DNA of 64,000 bases from Symsagittifera roscoffensis (GCF_963678635.1 NC_087067.1:9033716-9097715), one strand, 5' to 3'; positions 31,660-42,299 are shown, counted from the first letter of the stretch. The notes: generated by a model not told the origin, from the sequence alone. Numbers and translations are program-made.

Positions 31660-32232
31660 TCAGGCGATGCTCAAGTAGTATTTCTTGTGAAGATGCACCA
31701 TTATCTCAGTTTCTGTGAAGACCACGTGTAGGATAGCGTACAATTCCCTTGGGCTCAATTTCCCCCTGTTTGGGTCATACACCGGCCTTGAGACCTCCTT
31801 TATCCCTCTTTCAATCATGAAGTCGCGTAGTCTTGTTAGTGCCAACATCACGTGATCGGGATCGATCGTGTTCCTGTCATTGACCCTCGTCACTAGGAAG
31901 CACAGGTATTTGCCCGGGACTTGTGCTACTGATGGTGGAAGCGCGGCCATTCCTCCCAGTCCCGGTCTCTGTCTAAACAGAAACTCCACGTTCTGGTACT
32001 CTCTCTTGAAGTCAGCCTCCAGTCTTGATTTGAAACTCATGTCCGCGGTGATACAGATTGCGCTAGTCCTGTCTGACAGAATGAAGTCACTATCCGTTAT
32101 CAGGATATTTTCTGAGTATTCGTTTGGTATTTCAAACTTCGTTTCGAAATTCCGTCCTATGGTAAGCTCGGCCTCCTCCCCTTCCAGTTCCAGTCCACAC
32201 GTTTCTCTCACTTCTCTGAGTTTCTTTATCAT
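31660..32232 (-). CDS. Macrodomain-like protein after integrase in the giant element
   Basis: 190 codons from ATG at 32,230-32,232; open frame continues upstream, overlapping the integrase tail. From residue 55 the order of motifs is that of a macrodomain: AICITADMSFKSRLEADF (loop 1 and following helix), PGKYLCFLVTR, then DHVMLALTRLRDFMIERGI, SRPVYDPNRGKLSP where canonical members have P-x-I-G-C-G-L-D, and YAILHVVFTETEI leading to the final strand. Catalytic and phosphate-loop residues of TARG1-type enzymes are not preserved, so this may bind an ADP-ribose-like ligand or protein instead. A one-base shift near 32,285 would fuse it to integrase as in the element at 62-2341. Confidence 0.7.
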   Translation of the reverse strand: MIKKLREVRETCGLELEGEEAELTIGRNFETKFEIPNEYSENILITDSDFILSDRTSAICITADMSFKSRLEADFKREYQNVEFLFRQRPGLGGMAALPPSVAQVPGKYLCFLVTRVNDRNTIDPDHVMLALTRLRDFMIERGIKEVSRPVYDPNRGKLSPRELYAILHVVFTETEIMVHLHKKYYLSIA

Positions 32233-33430
32233 TAAATTTTCGGTGTGGGTAAGTCCTCGATGATGCTGGGTCTGAATTCTCTGGCGGAATATCGAGCGGG
32301 CTGTCTGTTGCTGTCCAGCCGAAAAGAGGATTCTCCGTTTTCATGTACTTCCCCGCTGATATGTTAACTTGCTGTATGCTTTGTCCTTTCTCACTTCCGT
32401 TCTTGACATCGCGCATCCATTCTAATATCCTCAGGTTCGTATTCTCCCTCCTCTCTATCTCGCTCTGTTCTAAATCCGTCTCCTGTTCCGGTGTCGAGTA
32501 GTCTTCCTGTGGGTAGTGTTCATTATCATCGATGATCTGCCATTCACCATCTGCCGCCAGCTCGCCCACACTTATTAGTTCTTTGCCTAGGTCATCGGGC
32601 TGTATCTTATCGATCAGGAAATCGTCCCCATACCTGTTGTACCTCGTTCCTGTGCGTTTGCGATTGCCACTCCTTGTCCCCGCTGGTATTGACAAGTCTG
32701 GTTCAGTCCACTTCGGCACCTCACAGTGCTCCGGATCGTTCCAATCTTCTTCCAAATAAGATTCCTCTTCAGAGTCCGCGTCTATTTTTTCATTGTCATC
32801 CAAACTCAAGTTCTCATTGCCATCATTCTTATCTCTGGTGCCTTTTTCGTTCACTTCACATGCAGGTTCAACCAGTAGGTACTCTAGTCCCTCCATGTCC
32901 TTTGGTATACACCAAACCTCTGGGGATGGGACATGAGGCTTCAGGTTCTCATAATGTGCTGCTCGCCCAGTACTCAAGCGGTAGAACCGTCCTTGTTGAT
33001 GTACTTCCGTTATCATGAATGGTCCTCTCCATTTCTTGAGTAGTTTCTTCGTCCCTTTCGGCGGTATAACATTCTGGAAAACCCATACATACTGGCCCAC
33101 TTCATATGGCTTCGCCTGTAATATCTTTTCATCATATTTGTTGCGCTGTCTCATTTGTGCCTGCGCAGTGTTCCTCCTGCATAGCTCGTTTATTTCCTGC
33201 TGTCTCCTGAACGCTTCTTTCACGTAAGCTTGAGGTGACGTCCTCTTCCCTTCATACTCCGGGTAAAAGAACGTCAGGGGCATCGCTCTCTCTTTGCCTG
33301 TCAACATCATGAATGGACTGATTCCCGTCGTTGAGTGTTGAGTACTGTTGTATGCCCCTACGACTTGCGGCAGATATTTATCCCAGTCCGTCATGTATCT
33401 GGAGCAGTATACCCTCAGCATGTTCACCAA
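32132..33430 (-). pseudogene. Integrase C-terminal part of the giant element
   Basis: Continues the integrase after a one-base deletion at about 33,440: the frame resumes at LVNMLRVYCSRYMTDWDKYL, then GAYNSTQHSTTGISPFMML, the standard segment following the catalytic Glu in gypsy integrases. The C-terminal DNA-binding barrel is seen in GQYVWVFQNVIPPKG and KKWRGPFMITEVHQQGRFYRL. A long acidic tail follows. The last ~35 residues (RSERNVWTGTGRGGG) look like out-of-frame reading of the macrodomain-like ORF. Confidence 0.85.
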
Positions 33431-34575
33431 CGTTCTATCTGTCTCTCTACCAGCCCGTTGGTCTGAGGATGGTAAGTTGTTGAGTGTGCTTGAGCAATGT
33501 GTGACCTCTTCATTAATTCCTTAGTCAAGTCCCCCACAAAGGCCTTGCCGTTGTCTGACTGAAAAGTCATTGGACAACCATGCTTTGATATCCAATGGGT
33601 TATCAAGTGGTCACAAGTCTCCTCTGCCGAAGCTGCTGGACACGGCACCGCTTCTGCCAGCTTTGTGAAGTGATCAATTATAACCAGTATCTGGTTATAC
33701 CCCGACTCCGTCATACAGATCTTCTGATGGTCTATCTGCACCACTTCATTAAATTCCGAGCTTTCCACTGACTTGAGCGGGAATTTCATCTTCCTTGGGT
33801 CTTTCACTTGCAGGCATACCAGGCATGCATTCACCCACCTCTCACAGGCTTTCCTCAATCCTGGCCAATCGAACCTGTGAAGTATTCTCTGTTGCACCTT
33901 GTCTATCCCCTGGTGCCCCATTTGGTCATGCGATCTGAACAGCACCTCTGTCTGATATAATTGTGGTAATATGATGAGATTGTGCTTGTGTAGTATCTTC
34001 TCCTCGTCTTTTCTCTTGCATGCTACCACCCCGTCAGCCGTGTGATAGAGTAACTCTTTCCTCTCTTTGTAGAACTGGCTCAGGATCTTGTAGCTGTCTT
34101 CTTCAAGTTCCCTTTTCTCCTTGGACCCCATTCGGATCCATTTGGAGAGATTACTTGTCATCTTGTCATTCTTCTGGGCTCTTATCAGGTCCGACAGCCT
34201 ATATCTCGCCTTGACATGTTCCTTCAGCGCCATGATCTGCCCATTCATCTCCCCAGGGTTGTGGACGTCGTCATTCAGCTTCACGCATACTATCCTCTTT
34301 ACTATCTTCATGTCATCTTCTGGCACCAGATTTGTTCTCACATTTGAGTTGCATGATAGTTCCCTGAATGGTTTCCTCGAAACTGCAATTCTTGCAAGTT
34401 CTTCTCCTCCTCGTATTTCCTGCACGTCCAAGTTGAAGGTTCCTGAGGACGGATCTGTTTGTAATTCCCTGTCGCGGTGTCTAATCTTTTCTTCTGCCAA
34501 TATCATGCAGAGACTATCTTGATTGTCACTGCTCGCTTCCGAGTCCTCATCCCACATTTCACAATCCCCGGACAA
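33424..34575 (-). pseudogene. Integrase N-terminal and catalytic part of the giant element
   Basis: Contains the H-H-C-C zinc module (FRSHDQMGHQGIDKVQQRIL ... CERWVNACLVCLQVK) and the catalytic core with D (VVQIDHQKI), D (FQSDNGKAF) and E (NGLVERQ). Right after the Glu the frame runs into TGA because one base is missing relative to the next block, so full-length integrase cannot be made from this copy. The start is TTG at 34,573-34,575; the frame is joined to RNase H through another one-base shift at an AAAATTTG stretch. Confidence 0.88.
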
Positions 34576-36059
34576 ATTTTCTCCTTCAGTGTTTCCTTCC
34601 TCCGTGGACGTGGACCGCTCCCGGACTCTTGACCTAGTCCCAGGTATTCAGCTTCTTCCTTGAACTCCACTCTCCTTTTCCTAACTCTAGTCTGTTCAAG
34701 TAAGTCGGCTGGGATTTTTTCAACCTGTGACTGCACCACTTCCTTCCCATCAGGGTTAGTCACCTTCGAGGTACTTCCATCGTCTATTTGTGCCTCCCCC
34801 GTCTCTACCTGGTTAAGATCGTAGCCTTTTGCCTTCAGCGTCTCCCTCACGATCTTTGACTTGAGCATTATTCCTATCGGCATCCCTCGGTTCTTTTTCA
34901 AGATTGTTTCTTTCGTAGTACCTTTTGGTAATTCGGGGTGATCCTCTATTGGTTTGCCTGATTTGTCCAACAATCTTGTGAGAGGAAGACTGTCATACGT
35001 TTCCTTGTCCATGAAGGAGAAGCCATCCTTGATCTCAGGTCTATCTGCCTCCCTCTGTTCTTGTCTCTCGTAGAACTCCGTCTTCTTGCTCAAGCTGTCA
35101 GCATTTTGATGTTTGTCTCGTGTTCTATGCTCAATTATCATATCGTATCCGTCCAGGCGAACTATCCACCTCCCAATGTAACTTTGGTCCATTGAGTACG
35201 TCTTCAGCCAGCTTAGTGCCCTGTTGTCGACTCGCAACTTGAATGGCTCGCTGCCTAGGTATGCCCTATATTTCTCGACAAAGGTAACCACCGCGAACAT
35301 CTCTGCTTTCGGTGCTCCGTACTTCATTTCCGTGTCACTTAGGACTTTGCTCCCGTACGCTATTGGTCTCAAGACTGTCTTCCCGTTCCACTCTTGTTCC
35401 TGGTGGAGTATTCCCGATATCGCTACAACCGACGCGTCCGTATCCAGCACGTACATCCCTTTCTTTGGCATCCCTAGTACTGGTGCCTCGCACAACTCTT
35501 TTTTTATTCTCTCGAATGACTCTTCCGCTGCGTTTTTCCACGTGAACTTCTTGCCCTTGTGTCTCATTAACTGTTGCATCGGATAAACCTTGTCTGCATA
35601 GCCTTTGACGAATTCTCTGTAGTAATTTGCAAAACCCAGGAAGCTCATCAATTGGTGTTCCGTTTTCGGCGATTTCCAAGTTAGAACTGCTTCTACTGCG
35701 TCTGGATCTGGTCTGATGCCGTGTCTGTCCACCATCCTGCCCAAGTATTTTATCGAATCCTTGAGTATCTCACACTTTGATGGTTTGCACTTCAGCCCCG
35801 ACCTCTTCATACACGCAAATACTTCGTCAAGTCTCTCAATGTGGTCCTCTAGTGTGGGTGTCGCTATTACCACGTCATCCACAAAGCACATTACCAGATT
35901 GCCATACTTCTTCGTCACGCCTATCAGCGCGTGTGCCATCAGCCGCTGAAATGTGGCAGTGGCATTGCAAAGTCCAAACGGCATCCGTTTCCTTTGAAAC
36001 AGACCCAACTCGCAGGCAAACCCTGTCTTGTCCCTGTCCTGCTTCCTGAGTGGTACCTG
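34503..36059 (-). pseudogene. Reverse transcriptase (C-terminal) and RNase H of the giant element
   Basis: Follows an in-frame TAG (36,060-36,062) that sits where the family has Trp (SAF-stop-QVPL). RT palm: FGLCNATATFQRLM and the catalytic NLVMCFVDDVVIATP (F-V-D-D box), then SKCEILKDSIKYLGRMV and FLGFANYYREF. RNase H: YVLDTDASVVAISGIL, KAEMFAVV, FKLRVDNRAL and KHQNADSLS supply the D-E-D-D set. A long linker precedes integrase. RT copies element RNA to DNA and RNase H removes the template; here the ORF is interrupted, so both are lost unless the stop is read through. Confidence 0.92.
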
Positions 36060-36062
36060 CTA

Positions 36063-36519
36063 AAAGGCCGAGCCTAAATCAAGAGTCGTAAAAATTTTTG
36101 CATCACCTAACTTCGAGAGACTCTCATCAATCCTAGGTATGGGATAGGCATCCTTCACCGTGTCGAAAGTCACAACAAAACCTCAACTGGTCGCCTTTCT
36201 TTTTGGCCATCACTACTCCACACGCCCACGGTGATTTGGATGGTTTTATCATGTCATACTCTAGTAGCGTTTCAATCTCCTTTCTACACGCATCCGATTT
36301 GTGTGGGGTCATGCGCCTCGCCCCCTCCCTGTGTGGTACCGCGTTTTCCTCAAGCTCTATTTCATGCTCAACGAAATTACAACACCCGATATCCGCCTTA
36401 TGCCTCGAAAAAACTTCCTCGTTCCGCTCTAGTACGTCCTTGATGGCTTCGAGCTGTTCGTCCGTTAACTTGCCTCTTAAGTGTTCAATTTCCGGTAGGA
36501 CCAGTTTATCACTCTGTAT
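36063..36519 (-). pseudogene. Reverse transcriptase fingers of the giant element, broken
   Basis: Open from TAA (36,520-36,522) in the sequence HLRGKLTDEQLEAIKDVLER, NEEVFSRHKADIGCC, LLEYDMIKPSKSPWACGVV and KKKGDQLRFCCDFR, the gypsy RT N-terminal motifs. Just after CDFR, about a dozen bases appear lost, shifting the frame; the following VKDAYPIPRIDESLSKLG and TTLDLGSAF are in another frame and then meet the TAG. Three independent lesions in 450 bases show this RT is dead. Confidence 0.88.
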
Positions 36520-37104
36520 TTAGTCTAATGTGGGCCGTTCCGGGAAATTCGAACAGCTCGATAGTCCATCGTCTGTCTCTGACTTAAGTGACTTCACAAG
36601 ACCTGATGAATCTTTTATTTTATTCAATCGTCTCAAGATACAAATTTTGTCCCTATGATTGGGACAATCAACAACTTCATTTTGTTTATGGTTTTCAGTC
36701 ATTTCATATCGAGTTTTTACAGGTAAAGCATATCCCAGTTTCCTCCCCCTCTGTATCGTGATTGGCATGTCAAGGGTATTCAACAAGACACTCACGCAGA
36801 GACCGCTCTTCGTGATCGAGAAGGATCTTCCTAAAACAGCAGCACTTTGACTATTTCGATTTGGGACTATGCATACCTGCTTGTTGTCACTTAGTTCATT
36901 GTAATTTTTCATCCGTAAGCTTACGATCAACGCCTCGTTCGCCTTTAGCCTCACTCTACTACTCAAGAATACCGGTGCTTTGGTCTCATTTGCCACTATT
37001 AAATTTACCGGTTTGATTGCGTACCTCCTATCCGGGTTCTGTATCCTGAACATTGCGTTCTTCAGATCAATCGCTACATCAAAGTTCCTGATGAAGTCTC
37101 TGCC
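36520..37104 (-). pseudogene. Protease-RT linker of the giant element
   Basis: Begins in frame after a TAA (37,105-37,107) with GRDFIRNFDVAIDLKN, the conserved segment that normally follows a gypsy protease (+LG.DF+.+..-.D+). The next ~150 residues are a beta-rich linker. It ends at TAA just before the RT fingers. Confidence 0.75.
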
Positions 37105-37550
37105 TTAAATAAATTGGTTAGACTCATCTAGGTTTTCTACCACAAGAAAGCTCATCCAAAGGTTACGTTCCCCCAGATTGAGGGCTATTATCGGCGTTCT
37201 GCCCAACGCCCGCAGGGCCCCTTTGTTTGCAGCTGACAACAGTATTCTTGAATCTATCAAATCATCTTTGTTGAAGCCCATTCGTTCCCAAGTTTCGATT
37301 GGTATGACACTCAAGACTGCTCCTGTATCAAGTAACCCACGTAACTGAGTCTTCTTACCACTTATTGCAAGCACATGTGCTGTCACATCTGCCTCTGTCC
37401 CGATGTGCATTGCATCTTCCTCAAGCATGGCGCAGTGTCCAATCGATCTCACTTTCAACTCTTCTTTTCCCACTTAGATTTGCCCAATTAGATCTTCATC
37501 ACATGTTATCATTGTTTTCGTATAGATGTTGATTCCATCTATATTTAGCA
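37105..37550 (-). pseudogene. Aspartic protease of the giant element
   Basis: The catalytic motif is QLRGLLDTGAVLSVIP (D-T-G at residues 49-51 of the ORF starting 37,473). A later hydrophobic ALGRTPIIALNLGE matches the second half of a retropepsin monomer. Upstream, in the same frame, stops at about 37,474 and 37,550 interrupt an otherwise coding-looking stretch. Such proteases act as dimers to cut Gag-Pol. Confidence 0.8.
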
Positions 37551-37874
37551 TCACCTAATTTGGACCATAAGCTTTTGTGTACCTGTTATCAACACGTACC
37601 GACTTGCTACCCCCTCTCGTGAGTATGCCCTCAATGCCCTAGAAGTCGTTTGTGGGCTTATACAACTCAAGTAATCTGCGTACACATCAATGTGCATTAT
37701 TGTCTGGTCACTTGGTTCGCTCACGTTTCTCGTTACTTCATGGCCGCCCACAGTGATTATTGACATTATTCTTGCCCCAATCTTTGTTATGCCAAATGGC
37801 TTTCCTGTAACCATCTTTACAGTGTTGCAGTTTCCTTTTTTTGTCGACCCCTCAGCAGCTTCTGGTATTGTTTG
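37551..37874 (-). pseudogene. Gag-protease linker of the giant element
   Basis: In frame with gag after a TAG (37,875-37,877), followed by Gln and Thr codons. The segment has beta-strand character (ITKIGARIMSIITVGGHEV; TIMHIDVYADYLSCI). No domain recognised. The TAG at a gag-pol border could be a readthrough site as in some retroviruses, but the many other stops make decay equally likely. Confidence 0.55.
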
Positions 37875-39220
37875 TTAGCAACTTAATGCTTCGTTCATTT
37901 TCTGTCTTTCGATTTCTTGCTTCAGCCGTTGTTCTATTTCTTTCGCTGCCAGGTCCTGTTTCACTTTGTTGATAGCCTCCGCTGCCGCCTTCTCATAATT
38001 TATTTCTAGGGCGTTCTTTGCCGTGGCCTCTATTGCACTGTTACATTGTGTTACAGCTTTCACTGTTTTCGTCGGTAGCTCCGCACTTGGTTTTTCTAGG
38101 TTTTTCGTCTCAAATTCACCTTGTCTGTTTCTCTGGTTCTGTACCGCTGCTAGCGCCAACTTGTGTTTTGGATGACTCTGATTCTTAACCGCTTCCCAAA
38201 ACAACGGACAGTCCATCCTGAAGTGCCCCTCTTGGTTGCAGAAGAAGCATCTTGCACCTATTTTGATGATCAGGCCACTATAGAACTCGTGTTCTTCCAT
38301 CTGGCTCATATCTTCCTCATCGGGTGCATATCCCAAACTCTTCATGCCCTGTTTGTATGTCGTGCAATCCGCCACATAATGATCAGCTGACCCGCAGTTA
38401 GCGCATGATCTGCGTTTGTCCATGTCATCTCTGGGCTTGTACCATGACAACCTTTGTGGCTGACTCCCCCCCCCCCCCTGCGTATTCCTGTTGTCTGAGT
38501 ACGAGTATTTCTTGGGTTTCATCAGCATGTATTCTCTTGACTTCTGCCTCATCTCTTCTGGAGTTGGTGCACTGTCTTTCGACAATGTATAGTATGTTGC
38601 TAACATCGTTCTCAAGTCATCACTCTTTACCCCATCAATGGACTTTGAGGCGATGCTGAAGTTCCTTCGATTGGTAGATTCCTCCGGGTCACTCCTTCTT
38701 CTCAAGCTCTCAAGATTATCTAGGAACCTGTCTATCGATTCATCGTCCCTTTGTCTTCTCTTTTCAAATCGCATCATCGCTTGATGACCCTTCATGCCTG
38801 AGCCGAATCTATTTAACAATATTTCAAAGATTTTGTCCGCTGTGTCGCGTTCCTCTTCTTTCTTCGCAACCATGCATTTCAATGCCGTGCCCTCCAGATT
38901 GCTCAGTATCGCTGTGCATGCCTGCCTCTCATCGTTCAAGTTGTCTTGTTCTAAGTGCAACCTCATGACTTCCACCCAAGTGTCAATGCATCCATCTGAA
39001 TCATCTTTGAACTCTTTTGGTTTCTTGAAAGTTTTCCTGGATTTGTTGCTTCCTCTGTCACTCGAGTCGGTGTTCCTTGTGGCGAAGGCTTCTAACGTCC
39101 TGTTCATCATTTCCCAGGTGCTTGCCCATGTCATGGCATCCGGTCCCACGTTGTTGTGAGTCGTGGAGTCCCCTGGACCACTGGTTGTGTTCGCTGTTCC
39201 GCTTTTTATAATCGTCTTGC
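37875..39220 (-). CDS. Gag capsid/nucleocapsid part of the giant element
   Basis: Open from the 8-base G run near 39,221 through a GTG at 39,147-39,149 to TAG at 37,875. Capsid-like helices (CIDTWVEVMRLHLEQDNL; CTAILSNLEGTALKCMV; IFEILLNRFGSG) fit the retrotransposon gag domain, including the F.G major-homology-like end and the R..ESIDRFLDNL helix. Two CCHC knuckles follow at residues 249-262 (CANCGSADHYVADC) and 301-314 (CFFCNQEGHFRMDC), numbered from the GTG. The end is a charged coiled helix (KIEQRL-type repeats). Packages genomic RNA. Confidence 0.88.
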
Positions 39221-40300
39221 CCCCCCCGGTGCCGTAATCGCAGCATCCCGGGGTACTGGTACTGGTAACGGTGTCGACTGTCGTTTGTTCCTTTGTGGTT
39301 CCACGAAGTCAACTCTATTACCTTGTGTTCGCTCCCCAGCCGGCCTGTCTTGTGGTGTTGAGTTCCTCAAGATAGCGTCTAACTTTGTCTGTATTGCACT
39401 TGAGCTCTCAGCCTGTTCCCTACTCATCGTATCCATTCTCGTTTCCAAACTCCCCAAATGGCTATTCACTGCGTCATATCGCTGCTTCATTTCTCGCATG
39501 TCTTTTCTGATGTTCTTGTCTCGCTCTCCATCAGTCGTTTCTACTTTGTCAGACATCTGCTGAAGCTTTTCCTCCGTTGCTCTCGCTAGATGGAAATAGT
39601 TGTCCAGGTACTCATGTTTGTTATTTCTCATTTCCTTCCTTATCACATTTCTATCCTCTTCGCTGTGCTTCAGTTTCTCATCTATCTGATCTAGCTTCGC
39701 CATCAAGTCGCTTAGCTCAAGAGTAGTTGTTCCATGGTCCGTTGTTGTCCTGTAATCGGTCGCTGGTCCCGTTTTTTTCTGATCCTCGTCTTGGTCGGTC
39801 TCTGTCGTTCTCGTGGATACTGTTCCGAATGTTTTGCTTTTCTCGGCTTTAGTCTCCTCCACTGCTGCGTCTCTCGATCTCATTCCGACCATCATCGCCA
39901 ATCTTTCAGTAAAAGACGTTCTCTTTTGAGACTCATCCTTCACCGTTTCTGGCGTGTCGCTTGTTGTGTCTTCCACGTTGTCTATCGGTGAGAAAACCAT
40001 GGGCTTCGGATTAGGTTCTTCCGCATTGGGCATCGGAGTTGACTCTGTCGTTTTCTTTCCCACTTCATCCACACTTTGATCCGGTGTCTCTAGTTCAATC
40101 TCGATGGTGGGTTCTACTCGTTCCCCTTCCGTGCCCTCTTTTGCTCTGTTCTCCGTAGTACTCCTCGTGTTGACAATACTAACTGAAAAGTTCTTCTTTG
40201 TTACCTTCGGACCCATTGATGTTGTTTTACGTAGCGACGAATTATACTTTGTTCTCACCTCGGTAGATCTTTTTTCAGCTACCGGTCTGCTCCGCCTCAT
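39206..40300 (-). CDS. Gag N-terminal coiled-coil part of the giant element
   Basis: 364 codons from ATG at 40,298-40,300. A basic start, a Thr/Glu-rich disordered region, then a coiled coil at about residues 195-300 (LMAKLDQIDEKLKHSEEDR; EKLQQMSDKVETTDGERDK; RMDTMSREQAESS). It ends in a GGGGGGGG run (39,221-39,228); adding one base, or a -1 slip there, continues straight into the capsid frame, so the two ORFs are one gag. The leader upstream has no competing ATG-initiated ORF of note. Confidence 0.75.
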   Translation of the reverse strand: MRRSRPVAEKRSTEVRTKYNSSLRKTTSMGPKVTKKNFSVSIVNTRSTTENRAKEGTEGERVEPTIEIELETPDQSVDEVGKKTTESTPMPNAEEPNPKPMVFSPIDNVEDTTSDTPETVKDESQKRTSFTERLAMMVGMRSRDAAVEETKAEKSKTFGTVSTRTTETDQDEDQKKTGPATDYRTTTDHGTTTLELSDLMAKLDQIDEKLKHSEEDRNVIRKEMRNNKHEYLDNYFHLARATEEKLQQMSDKVETTDGERDKNIRKDMREMKQRYDAVNSHLGSLETRMDTMSREQAESSSAIQTKLDAILRNSTPQDRPAGERTQGNRVDFVEPQRNKRQSTPLPVPVPRDAAITAPGGARRL

Positions 40301-40589
40301 TATTTACAATTGTTCCTATTTACAGTATTACTATCTACAAAATTCTACTCTAAGGTTAAAACCTCTTTTGACAAAATTTTATAAAAAAAATTGACAATTT
40401 GCTAAAAACAACTTTTCCTAAGCTTTTGAAAATTCTATATGTTAGGATTGGATAGAGAATTTGATTTTACAATTGGTTACTTCAACCTGACTAGTATTCT
40501 TTTAGTACCCCCCTCCTTTATGCTGTTCCAAGACTTTCTCTCTACCGTCTCAAGACTATTCAGTGTTTTCCCAGTACTTCTTGTTAGTG

Positions 40590-41115
40590 TCCCCAGACCA
40601 CTGTCCCAAGACCCTTGCCCTAAGTCTGCTGTCCCAAGACTACTGTCCCACGACTAGTGTCCCAAGACTACTGTCCCAAGACTAGTGTCCCAAGACTAAT
40701 GTCCCAAGACCAACGTCCCAAGACTAGTGTCCCAAGACTAGTGTCCCAAGACTAATGTCCCAAGACCACTGTCCTAAGACCAATGGCCCAAGACCAATGT
40801 CCCAAGACCACTGTCCCAAGACCAATGTCCCAAGACCACTGTCCCAAGACCAATGTCCCAAGACCAATGTCCCAAGACCAATGTCCCAAGACCAATGTCC
40901 CAAGGCCACTGTCCCAAGACCAATGTCCCAAGGACACTGTCCCAAGACCAATGTCCCAAGACCAATGTCCCAAGACTGTTTCGTACCAAGACTGCTCTGG
41001 TCCAAGATTGTCTCAAGGCTGCACTGTCCCAAGACTGTCCCAAGACTGCTCTGTCCCGCGACTGTCCCAAGACCGTGTTGCTCCAAGACTGTCCCCAGAC
41101 TGCAATGTCCCAAAA
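40590..41115. repeat. 14-bp tandem array in the leader
   Basis: Around 35 imperfect units of TGTCCCAAGACYAN, degenerating at the right end into longer spacings (TGTCCCAAGACTG with interspersed GCTC). Unit length 14 gives a 42-base coding periodicity, which explains the repetitive ORFs on both strands. Confidence 0.95.
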
Positions 41116-42035
41116 CTTCTTCGGTACTGTCCCAAGACTCGTCACTGAGTGTCTGGATATCGGGTCTCTTCTTCTTCGTTGTAGGGACTATTGAACCACT
41201 GAACCTTTTACCACCACTTGAGCTCTAGTAAAAATTTTCCCAAAATCCCTATCTTAATGGTCAAAACCCAAATACTTATCCCCCTGTATTTGCCTCTATC
41301 TCTATGTTTCAGGCTATTTGAAACCTTAAATTCCCCGCAGGTATCTTGTGATCACCTGTTCGTTAAAATACCAACAACAAATTTTCACCAAAACGTAAAA
41401 TTTTAAACTGGAAAAAATTTCAAAAACATATTATGAATTCTCTTGAAATTCAAGGTTGACCGATGTCAATCTTTGTCCGAAAAAATGTTTGGTACCCGAT
41501 TGCCACGCGTTTTCCTCCCCCCTGCTAGCAATCTTATGGAGTATCACAAAAACTGTCTATGTCCGTTCCCCCCCCCCTACCGATCCGACCAGGGTACCTA
41601 CCTTAACCTGATTTTAAATTTGGATATCCGCTTCTTATAACCAACGCGTGTAAGTATCTAATGTAACTAAATCGACGATGCCGAACAATTAGTTACTCTA
41701 ACGTGTCCTCCCTTTTTACAATTTACAACCGGTAACCTCTAACTTAACCAGCCCCCCTGCTAACCTCCCCCCTCTTTAGCCCCCCTCTTAAGCCGAAAAA
41801 TCCCTTAAGCGCCGGGTGCTAAACCTCTCGAGAGAAAACCGTAGACCTGTTTCCAGGCCTGCTTGTGTAAAAACTTCCTCAAAACAATGGGGCTGCGCTG
41901 ATCCAATTTTACACTTATCTCCTATAATGTAATGTGGATTCTAACGATACCCGTTGCCCAACTTGAGAACACCCCTGTGCGTCCTCTTGTAGTAATCCTG
42001 TGCTGGTTGTCTCTGTTCTGCACTTGACAGCAGCA

Positions 42036-42299
42036 CCACTTTCCCACTTGGCTGGTCACCTCTTCCAGTCAAGTTTCCAGTGGGTTCAGCTCAGTCCTTC
42101 TGAACCACTTTCCCACTCGGCTGGTCACCTCTTCCAGTCAAGTCTCCTAGTGGTCCGTTTCGATCCTTGTGAACCACTTTCCCACTCAGCTGGTCAACTC
42201 TTCCAGTCAAGTCTCCTAGTGGTCCGTTTCGATCCTTGTGAACCACTTTCCCACTCGGCTGGTCACCTCTTCCAGTCAAGTCTTCTAGTGGTCCGGCTA
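42036..42299. repeat. 69-bp tandem repeat, four units, in the leader
   Basis: Units start CCACTTTCCCACTCGGCTGG at 42,036, 42,105, 42,174 and 42,243, exactly 69 bp apart. The inner two are nearly identical. 69 is a multiple of 3, so the open frame across it is expected by chance. Confidence 0.95.

Noticed and set aside
40724-41228. Long repetitive ORFs on both strands (MSQDxCPKTNVPRP and LGTLVLGHWSWD type)
   Set aside because: Direct by-products of the 14-bp tandem array, whose 42-base period stays open in several frames.
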